Part shown: positions 1 to 7,800 of the stretch, in pieces
Layout: every line of letters starts with the position of its first letter
How positions within the stretch are numbered: the first letter of the stretch is position 1
The notes under the pieces: model-generated
What the model was told of the DNA's origin: nothing
What the model saw: the letters and a program-made list of their open reading frames with translations, nothing else
Database searches by the model: none
NCBI GenBank assembly: GCA_964610745.1
Contig: CAZSYL010000049.1
Coordinates: forward strand, 1 to 29,946
Direction: 5' to 3'
Length of the DNA stretch: 29,946 bases
Source: SHLQ01 sp964610745
GTDB taxonomy: Bacteria > Actinomycetota > Acidimicrobiia > Acidimicrobiales > SHLQ01
Made by a program: the position numbers and the translations under genes

Positions 1-185
1 CAAAAAGGGGTCAGACCCCTTTCGTTCGATTGGGGTACGACCCCATTGGTTTTTTTCGCTGTGTGCGTTACTGACAGCCCTCGAACGCGCTGCTGTCCAT
101 ACAAATGTCTACATTTGTACTCTGACCCCTTTCGTCAAAAAGGGGTCAGACCCCTTTCGTTCGATTGGGGTACGACCCCGTTGGT
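1..185. repeat. 50-bp direct repeat pair made of GGGGTC/GACCCC inverted repeats
   Basis: Bases 1-50 and 136-185 are the same 50-bp unit with one mismatch (a45 versus g180). Each copy contains GGGGTCAGACCCC, a perfect 6-bp inverted repeat around one base, followed by a second GGGG/CCCC pair. Between the copies, 123-132 and 139-148 form a further perfect 10-bp inverted repeat with a 6-base loop. The whole stretch is non-coding. Such GGGGTC-centred palindromes resemble REP-type intergenic elements that are spread by TnpA_REP-like transposases. That link is inference, because no transposase is in the window. Confidence 0.8.
100..119. promoter_or_regulatory. 20-bp palindrome, TACAAATGT-ct-ACATTTGTA
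   Basis: The two 9-bp arms (100-108 and 111-119) are exact reverse complements separated by two bases. It lies inside the spacer between the two copies of the 50-bp repeat. The short spacing and AT-rich arms, unlike the GC-rich surroundings, look like a dimeric repressor site. It could equally be part of the repeat element. No gene starts within the next 250 bases, so an operator role is uncertain. Confidence 0.4.
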
Positions 186-368
186 AGTGACCAGTTTTGG
201 GTGGGCGCGGGAAACCTTTAATTTTGGCGTGGATGATGTGTGAGGGCCGTGTTTGCCAAGCCAGTGCTTAGTTTCCCCAGATAGTGCCCGTCGGAGCTTA
301 CGACTACCTTAAGAGTCACGCGTCGGATGTACTTCTGGGGTCTGATATCGTACAACAGTCAATAACTT

Positions 369-441
369 AGGGCGTTAGCTCAATTGGTAGAGCACCGGTC
401 TCCAAAACCGGGGGTTGCGGGTTCAAGTCCCTCACGCCCTG
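369..441 (+). tRNA. trpT: tRNA-Trp (anticodon CCA)
   Basis: The cloverleaf can be read directly. The acceptor stem is AGGGCGT (369-375) paired with ACGCCCT (434-440), and G441 is the discriminator base. The D arm is GCTC...GAGC. The anticodon stem CCGGT/ACCGG encloses the loop CTCCAAA with anticodon CCA. The T arm contains GTTCAAGTC and has one C-T mismatch in its stem. CCA is not encoded. A tRNA-Trp gene directly before secE-nusG is a common actinobacterial arrangement, which supports the identity. Confidence 0.95.
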
Positions 442-494
442 CAAAGTACATTCAAGAAACGATCCAAACTGCTGGCTAGCCAGCGGAGGCACCC

Positions 495-887
495 GTGACC
501 CAACCCACGAACAGAGAACAACGGCGCATGCTGAAGAAGCAGGGCCAGTCAGTCAACGACGCTGGCCAAGTGGTCGAGCAACGTTCGACCAAGTCCGGCT
601 CTGGCGCGGGCAGCGGCGGACGCGTGACCGAGAAGGGTGGCGTCAAGCAGGATACGGCCAAGGGCAAGCGCCGTGAGCCGGCGGAAGTCGAAGAACGCAC
701 CAGCCCGGTCCAGTTCGGCAAAGAGGTCAAGTCCGAGCTCAGCAAGGTCTCATGGCCCTCGCGGACCGAGGTCATCAACTACTCGATCGTCGTGCTCATT
801 ACGGTGTTGGTACTGACACTGTTCATCGGCGCAATCGACTGGGTTTTCTCGACTTTCGTTCTCGAACTGTTTGAGCCGCGTCAATGA
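495..887 (+). CDS. secE: Preprotein translocase subunit SecE
   Basis: SecE is the small essential clamp subunit of the SecYEG protein-conducting channel in the cytoplasmic membrane. The 130-residue protein has a hydrophilic N-terminal extension of about 75 residues rich in Gly, Ser, Lys and Arg. The conserved amphipathic helix follows (around FGKEVKSELSKVSWPSRTEV, residues 76-95), and then one transmembrane helix (about 97-120). Single-membrane-span SecE is the usual form outside Enterobacteria. The GTG start at 495 is chosen because GGAGG lies at 485-489. The stop overlaps the nusG start (ATGA at 884-887), so the two are probably translationally coupled. Position between tRNA-Trp and nusG fits the family. 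Confidence 0.95.
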   Translation: MTQPTNREQRRMLKKQGQSVNDAGQVVEQRSTKSGSGAGSGGRVTEKGGVKQDTAKGKRREPAEVEERTSPVQFGKEVKSELSKVSWPSRTEVINYSIVVLITVLVLTLFIGAIDWVFSTFVLELFEPRQ

Positions 888-1807
888 GCGATGTTGAGAT
901 CCCTGAGGGTGTAACCACCGAAGCAGCCGAGGCCGTTGATACGCCGAGCCCGGTTGAAGATGTCGTAGAGACCAGCAGCGTCGATACGATCTCGCTCGAT
1001 GCTGAAGACACCGTCGACACCACCGACACGTTGGACGTTGCATCGGCCGATGTCGAGACCGCAGAGACCACTGAAGCTTCAGCAGAAGAACCCGAAGTAG
1101 CAGAAGCTCCAGCTGAAGAAGTCGCTGAAGCCCAAACTCCAGCCGAAGAGCCCGTAGAGGCCGCAGCTCCATCAGAAGCAGCAGCTGAAGATGTAGAAGT
1201 AGCTGATGAAGACGAGCTCTTCGAGGAACCTGAAGCTCCTCGGGTGGAGAGCCCATTTGACCGTCCTGGTCGTTGGTACGTCGTCCACACTCAGAGCGGC
1301 CATGAGAAGAAGGCGCAGCAGAACCTCGCAGCTCGCACCGACTCGATGAACATGGGCGATCGCATCTTTGAGAGCGTCATCCCAATGGAGGACGTCGTCG
1401 AGTTCAAAAACGGCAAGAAGGTCGTTGTCCAAAAGAAGATGTTCCCGGGCTACCTGCTCGTGCGTGCACATCTCGACGACGACGCCTGGTACGTCGTGCG
1501 CAACACGCCGTCGGTTGTCAACTTTGTTGGTTCCGGTGGCAAGCCTTCACCGCTGCTCCGCCGCGAAGTCGAGAACTTCCTCGCGGTCAAAGAAGAGGGC
1601 GCTCCAGCAACGCCGAACAAGCGCAAGAGCGCACGTCTCGAATACGAAATGGGCGAGACCGTTCGGGTCAAGGAAGGACCGTTCGCGGACTTCTCTGGCG
1701 AGATTGTGGAGATCAACGAAGACCAGCTCAAGGTCAAGGTTCTCGTCAACATCTTTGGTCGTGAGACCCCCGTCGAGCTCGAATTTTCACAAATCGCGCG
1801 CCTCTGA
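884..1807 (+). CDS. nusG: Transcription termination/antitermination factor NusG, with long acidic N-terminal extension
   Basis: NusG binds the RNA polymerase clamp and affects pausing, termination and transcription-translation coupling. The 307-residue protein has three parts. Residues 1 to about 125 are a low-complexity, strongly acidic region rich in Glu, Ala, Val and Thr. The NGN domain begins near residue 130 (RWYVVHTQSGHEKK) and includes the typical PGY motif (KKMFPGYLLV). The C-terminal KOW domain starts near residue 257 (GETVRVKEGPFADFSG). Without the extension the length matches ordinary NusG of about 180 residues. Acidic extensions are known in actinobacterial NusG, but this one is long. 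The ATG overlaps the secE stop. The 138 bases that follow hold a small hairpin before rplK. Confidence 0.96.
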   Translation: MSDVEIPEGVTTEAAEAVDTPSPVEDVVETSSVDTISLDAEDTVDTTDTLDVASADVETAETTEASAEEPEVAEAPAEEVAEAQTPAEEPVEAAAPSEAAAEDVEVADEDELFEEPEAPRVESPFDRPGRWYVVHTQSGHEKKAQQNLAARTDSMNMGDRIFESVIPMEDVVEFKNGKKVVVQKKMFPGYLLVRAHLDDDAWYVVRNTPSVVNFVGSGGKPSPLLRREVENFLAVKEEGAPATPNKRKSARLEYEMGETVRVKEGPFADFSGEIVEINEDQLKVKVLVNIFGRETPVELEFSQIARL

Positions 1808-1880
1808 GTTTCGCTGCGGGCAAAACTCACCAATTGAACAACCGGACGCGAACCGTCGCGACGTTGCGCGCTTGGCTCTG

Positions 1881-1904
1881 TACCGGCAGAATGATTCGCC
1901 GGTA
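1881..1904 (+). promoter_or_regulatory. Hairpin between nusG and rplK
   Basis: TACCGGC (1881-1887) and GCCGGTA (1898-1904) form a perfect 7-bp stem with a 10-base loop in the 138-base gap between nusG and rplK. No U-run follows, so it is not a typical intrinsic terminator. It could be an RNA processing site or part of an rplK leader. The rplK start lies 42 bases downstream. Confidence 0.4.
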
Positions 1905-1945
1905 ATCCACTTTCGATACCGAACATCCCACTCAGGAACGCACTC

Positions 1946-2371
1946 ATGGCAAAGAAGCAAGTCTCCGCAGTTGTAAAGATCCAGATCCCCGCTGGCCAGG
2001 CATCGCCCGCTCCACCCGTCGGTACCGCACTCGGTCCTCACGGCGTGGCAATCATGGACTTCTGCAAGGCCTACAACGCACAGACCGAAGACAAGCGTGG
2101 ACAGGTCATTCCTGTCGAGATCACGATCTTCGAAGACCGCTCGTTCTCCTTCATCACCAAGACGCCACCGGCAGCATTCCTGCTGCGCCAAGCTGCAGGG
2201 CTGGACAAGGCTGCCAATGAGCCAGGCCGTGAAGTGGCTGGTTCGGTTACCGCGGCACAGGTCAAGGAAATCGCAGAGACCAAGATGGCCGATCTCAACG
2301 CAAACGACATCGAAGGCGCCATTCTCCAGATCGAAGGCACCGCTCGCTCGATGGGCCTCGAAGTCAAGTAA
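1946..2371 (+). CDS. rplK: 50S ribosomal protein L11
   Basis: L11 binds the GTPase-associated centre of 23S rRNA together with L10 and the L12 stalk. The 141-residue length is standard. The conserved N-terminal motif is clear (VKIQIPAGQASPAPPVGTAL, from about residue 10, then GPHGV), as is the C-terminal RNA-binding domain (residues about 75-141, including TPPAAFLLRQAAG and a GTARSMG signature near the end). The ATG start at 1946 has a weak AGGA upstream. The gene is followed by rplA, as in nearly all bacteria. Gaps of over 100 bases on both sides are longer than in many operons and contain hairpins. Confidence 0.97.
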   Translation: MAKKQVSAVVKIQIPAGQASPAPPVGTALGPHGVAIMDFCKAYNAQTEDKRGQVIPVEITIFEDRSFSFITKTPPAAFLLRQAAGLDKAANEPGREVAGSVTAAQVKEIAETKMADLNANDIEGAILQIEGTARSMGLEVK

Positions 2372-2375
2372 TCGC

Positions 2376-2396
2376 TCTCGCAGCCACGCTGCGAGA
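2376..2396 (+). promoter_or_regulatory. Hairpin between rplK and rplA
   Basis: TCTCGCAGC (2376-2384) and GCTGCGAGA (2388-2396) form a perfect 9-bp stem with a 3-base loop. It begins five bases after the rplK stop codon. There is no following U-run, so full termination is unlikely. It may be a processing site or protect the 3' end of the rplK message. In Escherichia coli, L1 represses its own operon by binding mRNA, but no L1-site mimicry is demonstrated here. Confidence 0.45.
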
Positions 2397-2485
2397 AACG
2401 TAACCCGTCGTTACAGCACGACGATCACAAACCACGTCTCCGTAACCACACCTCAGGTGCGGGACTCAACAATGAGGGAGCCACC

Positions 2486-3172
2486 ATGGCGCAAGGAAAG
2501 AAGTACCAGAACGCAGCACGCGGCTATGACCGTGAGCGCCTGCACTCCGTTGGAGAAGCAGCCACGATCGTGGCTGGGTTCCCAAAGCGGAACTACGACG
2601 AGACCGTGGACATGGTTCTGCGCCTCGGAGTAGACCCACGCAAAGCCGAAGAGATGATCCGCGGCACCGTGTCACTTCCAGCGGGAACCGGCAAGGCCGT
2701 ACGAGTTGCGGTCTTCGCCCAGGGTGAGCAGGCCCAGGCCGCTCGTGACGCCGGCGCTGAATTTGTCGGCGCTGAGGATCTCGCTGAGCAGGTCGAAGGC
2801 GGCATGCTCGATTTTGACGTCACCATCGCAGCTCCTGACATGATGCCAATCGTCGGAAAGCTCGGCCGCGTGCTCGGCCCCCGCAGCCTCATGCCGAACC
2901 CAAAGACCGGAACGGTGACCCCAGATGTTGCCAAGGCGGTCGAAGAGTTCAAGGGCGGCAAGGTCGAATTCCGAACCGATAAGTTTGCGAATGTGCACGT
3001 GCCGGTCGGCAAGGTGAGCTTCAGCGATGACGATCTCGCAAAGAACATCGACTCAGTGGTCGAGGAGCTCAAGCGCCTCAAGCCAGCGGGCGCCAAGGGC
3101 CAGTACATCAAGAAGGCCAGCATCAGCTCGACGATGGGCCCAAGCGTCAAGATCGACGTATCGCCCTTCTAG
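2486..3172 (+). CDS. rplA: 50S ribosomal protein L1
   Basis: L1 forms the mobile stalk beside the ribosomal E site and assists tRNA release. It is also an autogenous translational repressor in well-studied bacteria. The 228-residue protein matches the usual length of about 230. Family landmarks are visible, including MMPIVGKLGRVLGPRSLMPN in the central domain (about residues 119-138) followed by PKTGTV, and the C-terminal ISSTMGPSVKID. The ATG at 2486 is supported by GGGAG about six bases upstream. A strong intrinsic terminator follows at 3197-3226, separating rplK-rplA from rplJ-rplL. Confidence 0.97.
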   Translation: MAQGKKYQNAARGYDRERLHSVGEAATIVAGFPKRNYDETVDMVLRLGVDPRKAEEMIRGTVSLPAGTGKAVRVAVFAQGEQAQAARDAGAEFVGAEDLAEQVEGGMLDFDVTIAAPDMMPIVGKLGRVLGPRSLMPNPKTGTVTPDVAKAVEEFKGGKVEFRTDKFANVHVPVGKVSFSDDDLAKNIDSVVEELKRLKPAGAKGQYIKKASISSTMGPSVKIDVSPF

Positions 3173-3196
3173 CGGCATTCTCGAGAAGATCTGTTT

Positions 3197-3236
3197 GAAA
3201 CGCCGGGCCGCATGGCCCGGCGTTTCGTACTTTTGC
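3197..3236 (+). terminator. Strong intrinsic terminator after rplA
   Basis: GAAACGCCGGGCC (3197-3209) and GGCCCGGCGTTTC (3214-3226) pair perfectly over 13 bp with a 4-base loop, and TTTT follows at 3231-3234. It lies 25 bases past the rplA stop. It should end or strongly attenuate the rplK-rplA transcript, so rplJ-rplL needs its own promoter or read-through. Confidence 0.85.
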
Positions 3237-3239
3237 GGG

Positions 3240-3493
3240 GCTGTTCGAATTCGCCGAATGAAGTGAAGTTGGTGTGTGGGGTTTTCGGAGAACGTGGCTA
3301 GCCTTACCGAGGTTTACAAATCGCATATCTTTTCCGAAGACCTCAGGTGCAGTCCAACGGTTGCATAAGTCCTGAGTAGGTGACCAAAGATTCCCGCAGG
3401 CCCAAGGGCTGTGCAGTGTCCGGACGTTCGCCGTGTATTCGGTTGAACGTCCGTTTCGGTTTTCGCCGGAACGGCCACACAGAGGAGTCACAC
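3240..3493 (+). promoter_or_regulatory. rplJ leader with two mutually exclusive hairpins
   Basis: The 250 bases between the rplA terminator and rplJ are non-coding. Hairpin A pairs CGGACGTTC (3421-3429) with GAACGTCCG (3445-3453), 9 bp, followed by a U-rich stretch. Hairpin B pairs CCGTTTCGG (3451-3459) with CCGGAACGG (3466-3474), 9 bp with one G-U wobble. A and B share bases 3451-3453, so they compete. B ends six bases before the AGAGGAG ribosome-binding site (3481-3487). L10-L12 autoregulation through an mRNA leader is well known in bacteria, and this layout fits such a switch. A possible -10 (TAGCCT, 3299-3304) lacks a good -35. The regulatory reading is inference. Confidence 0.6.
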
Positions 3494-4135
3494 ATGGGAG
3501 AACCACGAGCCGACAAGGTTGCGGTGGTCGCTGAGGTCAAGGACAAGCTGGAGAATGCCGAAGGCGTCCTGCTGACCGAGTACCGCGGCATCGATGTTCC
3601 CGGCATGGCCGAGTTGCGTGAAACGCTGCGCCCCGTCGGTGGCGAATACAAGATCTACAAAAACACCCTCGTCAAGCTTGCAGCAAACGAACTCGGCATC
3701 GAACTCGACGAGTTGCTCGTTGGTCCTGTCGCACTCGCCTTCGTGGGCGAGAAGACCGATGGTTCCAAGGGTGACGCTGCAGCTGTTGCCAAGGCGCTCA
3801 AAGAGTACGGCAAGAAGAACGACAAGCTCGTGCTCAAGGGCGGTGTGCTCGACGGCAAGGCGATCAGCCCTGAAGAAATCAAGGCGCTTGCTGACCTGCC
3901 ATCGCGCGACGTTCTGCTTGCAGAGTTTGCTGGCGCAATGGAGCACATGCTCGGCGACTTTGCTGGCCTGCTCGACAACAAGCTTCGCGAGTTTGTTGGC
4001 CTTATGGATGCCCTCGTCGAAAAGGGCGGCCCCGGCGGCGCTGGCAACAGCGACGCAGGAGCTGCAGAAGCTGCTCCAGAAGAGGCGAGCGCTGATGAAG
4101 CAGCACCAGAGACCCCGGCCGACGAAGCCGAATAG
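3494..4135 (+). CDS. rplJ: 50S ribosomal protein L10, with acidic C-terminal tail
   Basis: L10 anchors L7/L12 dimers to the ribosome and recruits translation factors. The ATG at 3494 is preferred over in-frame upstream codons because AGAGGAG lies at 3481-3487 and the protein then begins MGEPRADKVAVVAEV, a normal L10 start. It gives 213 residues. The globular domain holds VLLTEYRGIDVPGMAELR (about residues 25-42) and YKIYKNTLVKLA. The L12-binding helix lies near residues 145-175. The last 35 or so residues are a Gly/Ala/Glu-rich acidic tail that makes it longer than the usual 165-175 residues. rplL follows after 53 bases. Confidence 0.96.
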   Translation: MGEPRADKVAVVAEVKDKLENAEGVLLTEYRGIDVPGMAELRETLRPVGGEYKIYKNTLVKLAANELGIELDELLVGPVALAFVGEKTDGSKGDAAAVAKALKEYGKKNDKLVLKGGVLDGKAISPEEIKALADLPSRDVLLAEFAGAMEHMLGDFAGLLDNKLREFVGLMDALVEKGGPGGAGNSDAGAAEAAPEEASADEAAPETPADEAE

Positions 4136-4188
4136 CACACCCACCACCAACCAATCTCAACAAGACCGAAGAAAACAGGAGAGCTGAA

Positions 4189-4566
4189 ATGGCTACCAAG
4201 GAAGAAATTCTCGAAAGCATCGAGAGCATGACCGTTCTTGAGTTCAAGGAACTCCTGGACGAATTTAAGGACCGCTTCGACGTCACCGCTGCAGCGCCCG
4301 TGATGGCAGCAGCGGTCGGTGCACCAGGCGCCGACGCAGCCCCTGAGGACGACCAGACCGAGTTCGACGTCATCCTCACCACCGCTGGCGACAAGAAGAT
4401 CCCTGTGATCAAGGTTGTTCGCGAGCTCACCGGCGCAGGCCTGAAGGATGCCAAGGAAATGGTTGACGGCGCACCAGCCCCGATCCTCGAAAAGGCATCG
4501 AAGGAAGACGCAGAAAAGGCAAAGGCTGCAATCGAAGAAGCAGGCGGCGTCGTCGAACTGAAGTAA
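4189..4566 (+). CDS. rplL: 50S ribosomal protein L7/L12
   Basis: L7/L12 forms the multi-copy stalk that stimulates GTPase translation factors. The 125-residue protein has the N-terminal dimerisation helices (residues about 3-32, with LTVLE-like MTVLEFKELLDEF), an Ala/Gly/Pro-rich hinge (about 36-55) and the C-terminal domain (about 57-125) with EFDVILTTAGDKKIPVIKVV and the factor-binding segment LTGAGLKDAKEMVDGAP. The ATG is preceded by AGGAGAG. Its gene follows rplJ, the universal order. A hairpin with a U-run lies downstream before rpoB. Confidence 0.97.
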   Translation: MATKEEILESIESMTVLEFKELLDEFKDRFDVTAAAPVMAAAVGAPGADAAPEDDQTEFDVILTTAGDKKIPVIKVVRELTGAGLKDAKEMVDGAPAPILEKASKEDAEKAKAAIEEAGGVVELK

Positions 4567-4610
4567 GTTTCTGACCGTTTCGTAGACCGATTCGGACAAT
4601 TTTCAAAGAC

Positions 4611-4658
4611 CGATCCGGTGCTTTCCAGAGATGGCGAGCGCCGGATCGTCGAATTTTT
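4611..4658 (+). terminator. Terminator or attenuator between rplL and rpoB
   Basis: CGATCCGGTGCT (4611-4622) pairs with AGCGCCGGATCG (4637-4648) over 12 bp with one G-U pair and a 14-base loop, and TTTTT follows at 4654-4658. In Escherichia coli a partial terminator at the same place lowers rpoBC expression relative to the stalk proteins. The same role is plausible here, combined with a possible separate rpoB promoter downstream. Confidence 0.7.
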
Positions 4659-4735
4659 CACTTGACCAAACCAACCGTGATTCGTTACCGTTTGGCCAGC
4701 GCCGCAGATTTGTGGGGCTAAGCCAGCGTGCACGC

Positions 4736-4765
4736 TTGCGGTTTATGCAATGGTGACGCTAGGCT
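4736..4765 (+). promoter_or_regulatory. Possible rpoB promoter
   Basis: TTGCGG (4736-4741) and TAGGCT (4760-4765) are spaced by 18 bases. TAGGCT fits the actinobacterial -10 pattern TAnnnT, and TTGCGG keeps the TTG of a -35 box. It lies downstream of the rplL terminator and about 120 bases before the rpoB start, leaving room for a leader. This is pattern matching only. The remaining bases between rplL and rpoB show no other clear element. Confidence 0.4.
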
Positions 4766-4893
4766 GCGCAGTTGTCGCGGCGTTTTCTGGGTGTAGCTTT
4801 TCTCGTTCATTTTGGTGAACCGGTGAAGTGGGCCACTTCGGTGAGCGCTACGGCTTTGCCCGACGTCGCCCTCCGTCGCCCTCAGGAGACCCT

Positions 4894-7800
4894 GTGTCCT
4901 CACGCTCTGTTGCCCTCGACCGCTACTCGTTCGGAAATATCGACGAAACGCTCGAACTCCCCGACCTGATCGCCGTCCAGCGCGAATCTTTTGTCTGGTT
5001 GCTCGAGGAAGGTCTCGCCGAGACCTTCCGAGACATTAGTCCGATCAAGGACTTCTCAGAATCGCTTCAGCTCGAACTCGAGTTTGATCCAAACGATGAA
5101 GACCTGCGCCCACCACCGAAGTTTTCGGTCGAGGAGTGCAAAGAGAAGGACATGACCTACAGCGCGCCTATTTTCGTGCGCGCCCGGTTCATGAACTCGA
5201 ACACCGGCGAGATCAAAGAACAGACCGTGTTCATGGGCGACTTCCCAATGATGACCGATCGCGGCACGTTCGTGATCAACGGCACTGAGCGTGTCGTCGT
5301 GTCTCAGCTCGTCCGTTCACCCGGCGTCATCTTCCAGCCAGGTGAGCGTTATCGCCTTCGTAACCTCGCAAAGCACCAGCTCGTCACCGGAACCATTCAC
5401 CCGTATCGAGGCGAATGGATCGAGTTCGACGTCGAGCAGAAGCCCGGCAAGGACGTCACCGCCGGCACTCGTGTTGCCCGAAAGCGTCGCCTCAGCCTGT
5501 TCGTGTTGCTCCGCGCACTCGGATTCGACGAGGAGAACGCTCCAGGTTTCCTCGACAAGTTCGTCAACCACTTCGATTTCCTTGAGGGCCAGTGGGAGAA
5601 GGACCGCGAGCTTGCTCCCACCCAGGAAGAAGCGCTCATCGAGATCTACAAGCGTGCACGCCCAGGTGAGCCACCATCGGCAGAGTCTGCACGCAACTAT
5701 TTCAAGAACGCCTTCTTTGAGAGCCGTCGTTACGACCTCAGTCGTGTTGGCCGCTACAAGCTCAACCGCAAGCTCGGTCCAGAGATGGACCGTCTCGAAG
5801 AGCTGTTCAAGATTGATCTTGAGCGTCCTGAGCAAGACCAGTCGGTTCTCACCCAGGCCGAGGTTCTCGCAACCTGCTCGTACCTGCTGCACCTCGCCAA
5901 GGGCGAGCCCGGGTACCGCCTCGACGATCAGGATCACTTCGCAAACCGCCGCATCCGCAGCGTTGGCGAACTGATCCAGAACCAGGTCCGCATCGGTTTG
6001 TCTCGTATGGAGCGCGTCGTTCGTGAGCGCATGACGACCCAGGACGTCGAAGCCATCACGCCACAGACCCTCATCAACATCCGTCCCGTCGTGGCTGCGA
6101 TCAAGGAGTTCTTCGGAACCTCTCAGCTCAGCCAGTTCATGGATCAGGTCAACCCACTCTCGGGCCTCACCCACCGCCGCCGTCTTTCGGCGCTCGGCCC
6201 GGGTGGACTTTCCCGTGAGCGTGCTGGCTTCGAAGTGCGCGACGTTCACTTCTCGCACTATGGCCGCATGTGCCCAATCGAGACTCCCGAGGGTCCAAAC
6301 ATTGGTCTGATCGGCGCGCTGGCCACTTACGGCCGTGTGAACCCGTTCGGCTTCATCGAATCGCCGTACCGGGTGGTCAAGAAGGGCAAGGTCACCGACG
6401 AGATTCTCTACCTCGCAGCAGATGAGGAAGAGGAGTACGTGGTTGCTCAGGCAAACGCGAAGGTCGACGACAAGGGCAACTTCACCGACGACCGCGTTCT
6501 CGTGCGTCGTTCACCGCAGGCCGCTTCGCTTCAGGATCTGCGTTTGCAGCTCGAACAAGACGTCTTCTTCGGTGCAACAACCGAGATCTCCGCGGTACCG
6601 CCAGACGAAGTCCAGCTCATGGACGTCTCGCCAAAGCAGATCATCTCGATCGCAACGGCTCTGATTCCATTCGTCGAGCACGACGATGCAAACCGTGCGC
6701 TCATGGGCGCCAACATGCAGCGCCAGGCCGTACCGCTCATCGCCGCTGAAGCTCCCTACATCGGAACCGGTGTCGAGGGTCGTGCCGCACGCGATGCAGC
6801 GAACATGGTCATTGCCGAAGACGACGGAGTCGTCACCGAGCTCGACGGTCGCACGATGACGCTCGAGTACAAAAAGCTCGGCAAGGTGGTCTACCGCCTG
6901 CTCAAGTTCGAGCGTTCCAACCAGGACACCTCGATCAATCAGAAGCCACGGGTTACCGAAGGTCAGGCCGTCAAGAAGGGCACGATCCTCGCCGACGGCC
7001 CATCGACCGATCACGGTGAGCTTGCACTCGGTAAGAACCTCCTCGTCGCCTTCATGACCTGGGAGGGTTACAACTTTGAGGATGCAATCATCCTCTCCGA
7101 GCGCCTCGTGCGCGACGACGTCCTGACGTCGATCCACATCCACGAACATGAAATCGATGCTCGTGACACCAAGCTTGGTCCTGAGGAAATCACCCGTGAT
7201 ATCCCGAACCTCTCCGACGATATCCTCGCCGATCTCGACGAGCGCGGCATTATTCGTGTCGGCGCTGACGTCAACCCTGGTGACGTTTTGGTCGGAAAGG
7301 TCACGCCAAAGGGCGAGACCGAGCTCACTCCCGAAGAGCGCCTCTTGCGTGCAATCTTCGGTGAGAAGGCGCGCGAGGTTCGAGACACCTCACTGAAGGT
7401 TCCACACGGCGAGACCGGCAAGGTCATCGACGTCCGGGTGTTCAGCCGAGACGACAACCACGAGCTGCCACCCGGTGTCAATCAACTCGTGCGCGTTTAC
7501 GTTGGCCAGAAGCGCAAGATCAGCGTGGGCGACAAGCTCGCTGGTCGCCACGGAAACAAGGGTGTCATCAGCCGGATCCTTCCGGTCGAGGACATGCCAC
7601 ACATGGCTGACGGAACTCCGGTCGACATCATCTTGAACCCACTCGGTGTTCCGAGTCGAATGAACGTTGGCCAGGTGCTCGAGACGCACCTTGGTTATGC
7701 GGCTCGCTGGGGTTGGGAGATCGACGGCCAGCAGGTCGGACTCGATCCAATCCGTGGCACTGAGTACAAGACGCGTCCAACGACTCGTCCAGCGACCCTC

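Noticed and set aside
1..185. A CRISPR array
   Set aside because: Only two repeat copies occur, they are 50 bp with a single 85-bp spacer, and no cas genes are present.
46..243. A 65-codon open frame over the left-edge repeats
   Set aside because: It is made of repeat sequence, has no ribosome-binding site and no similarity to known small proteins.
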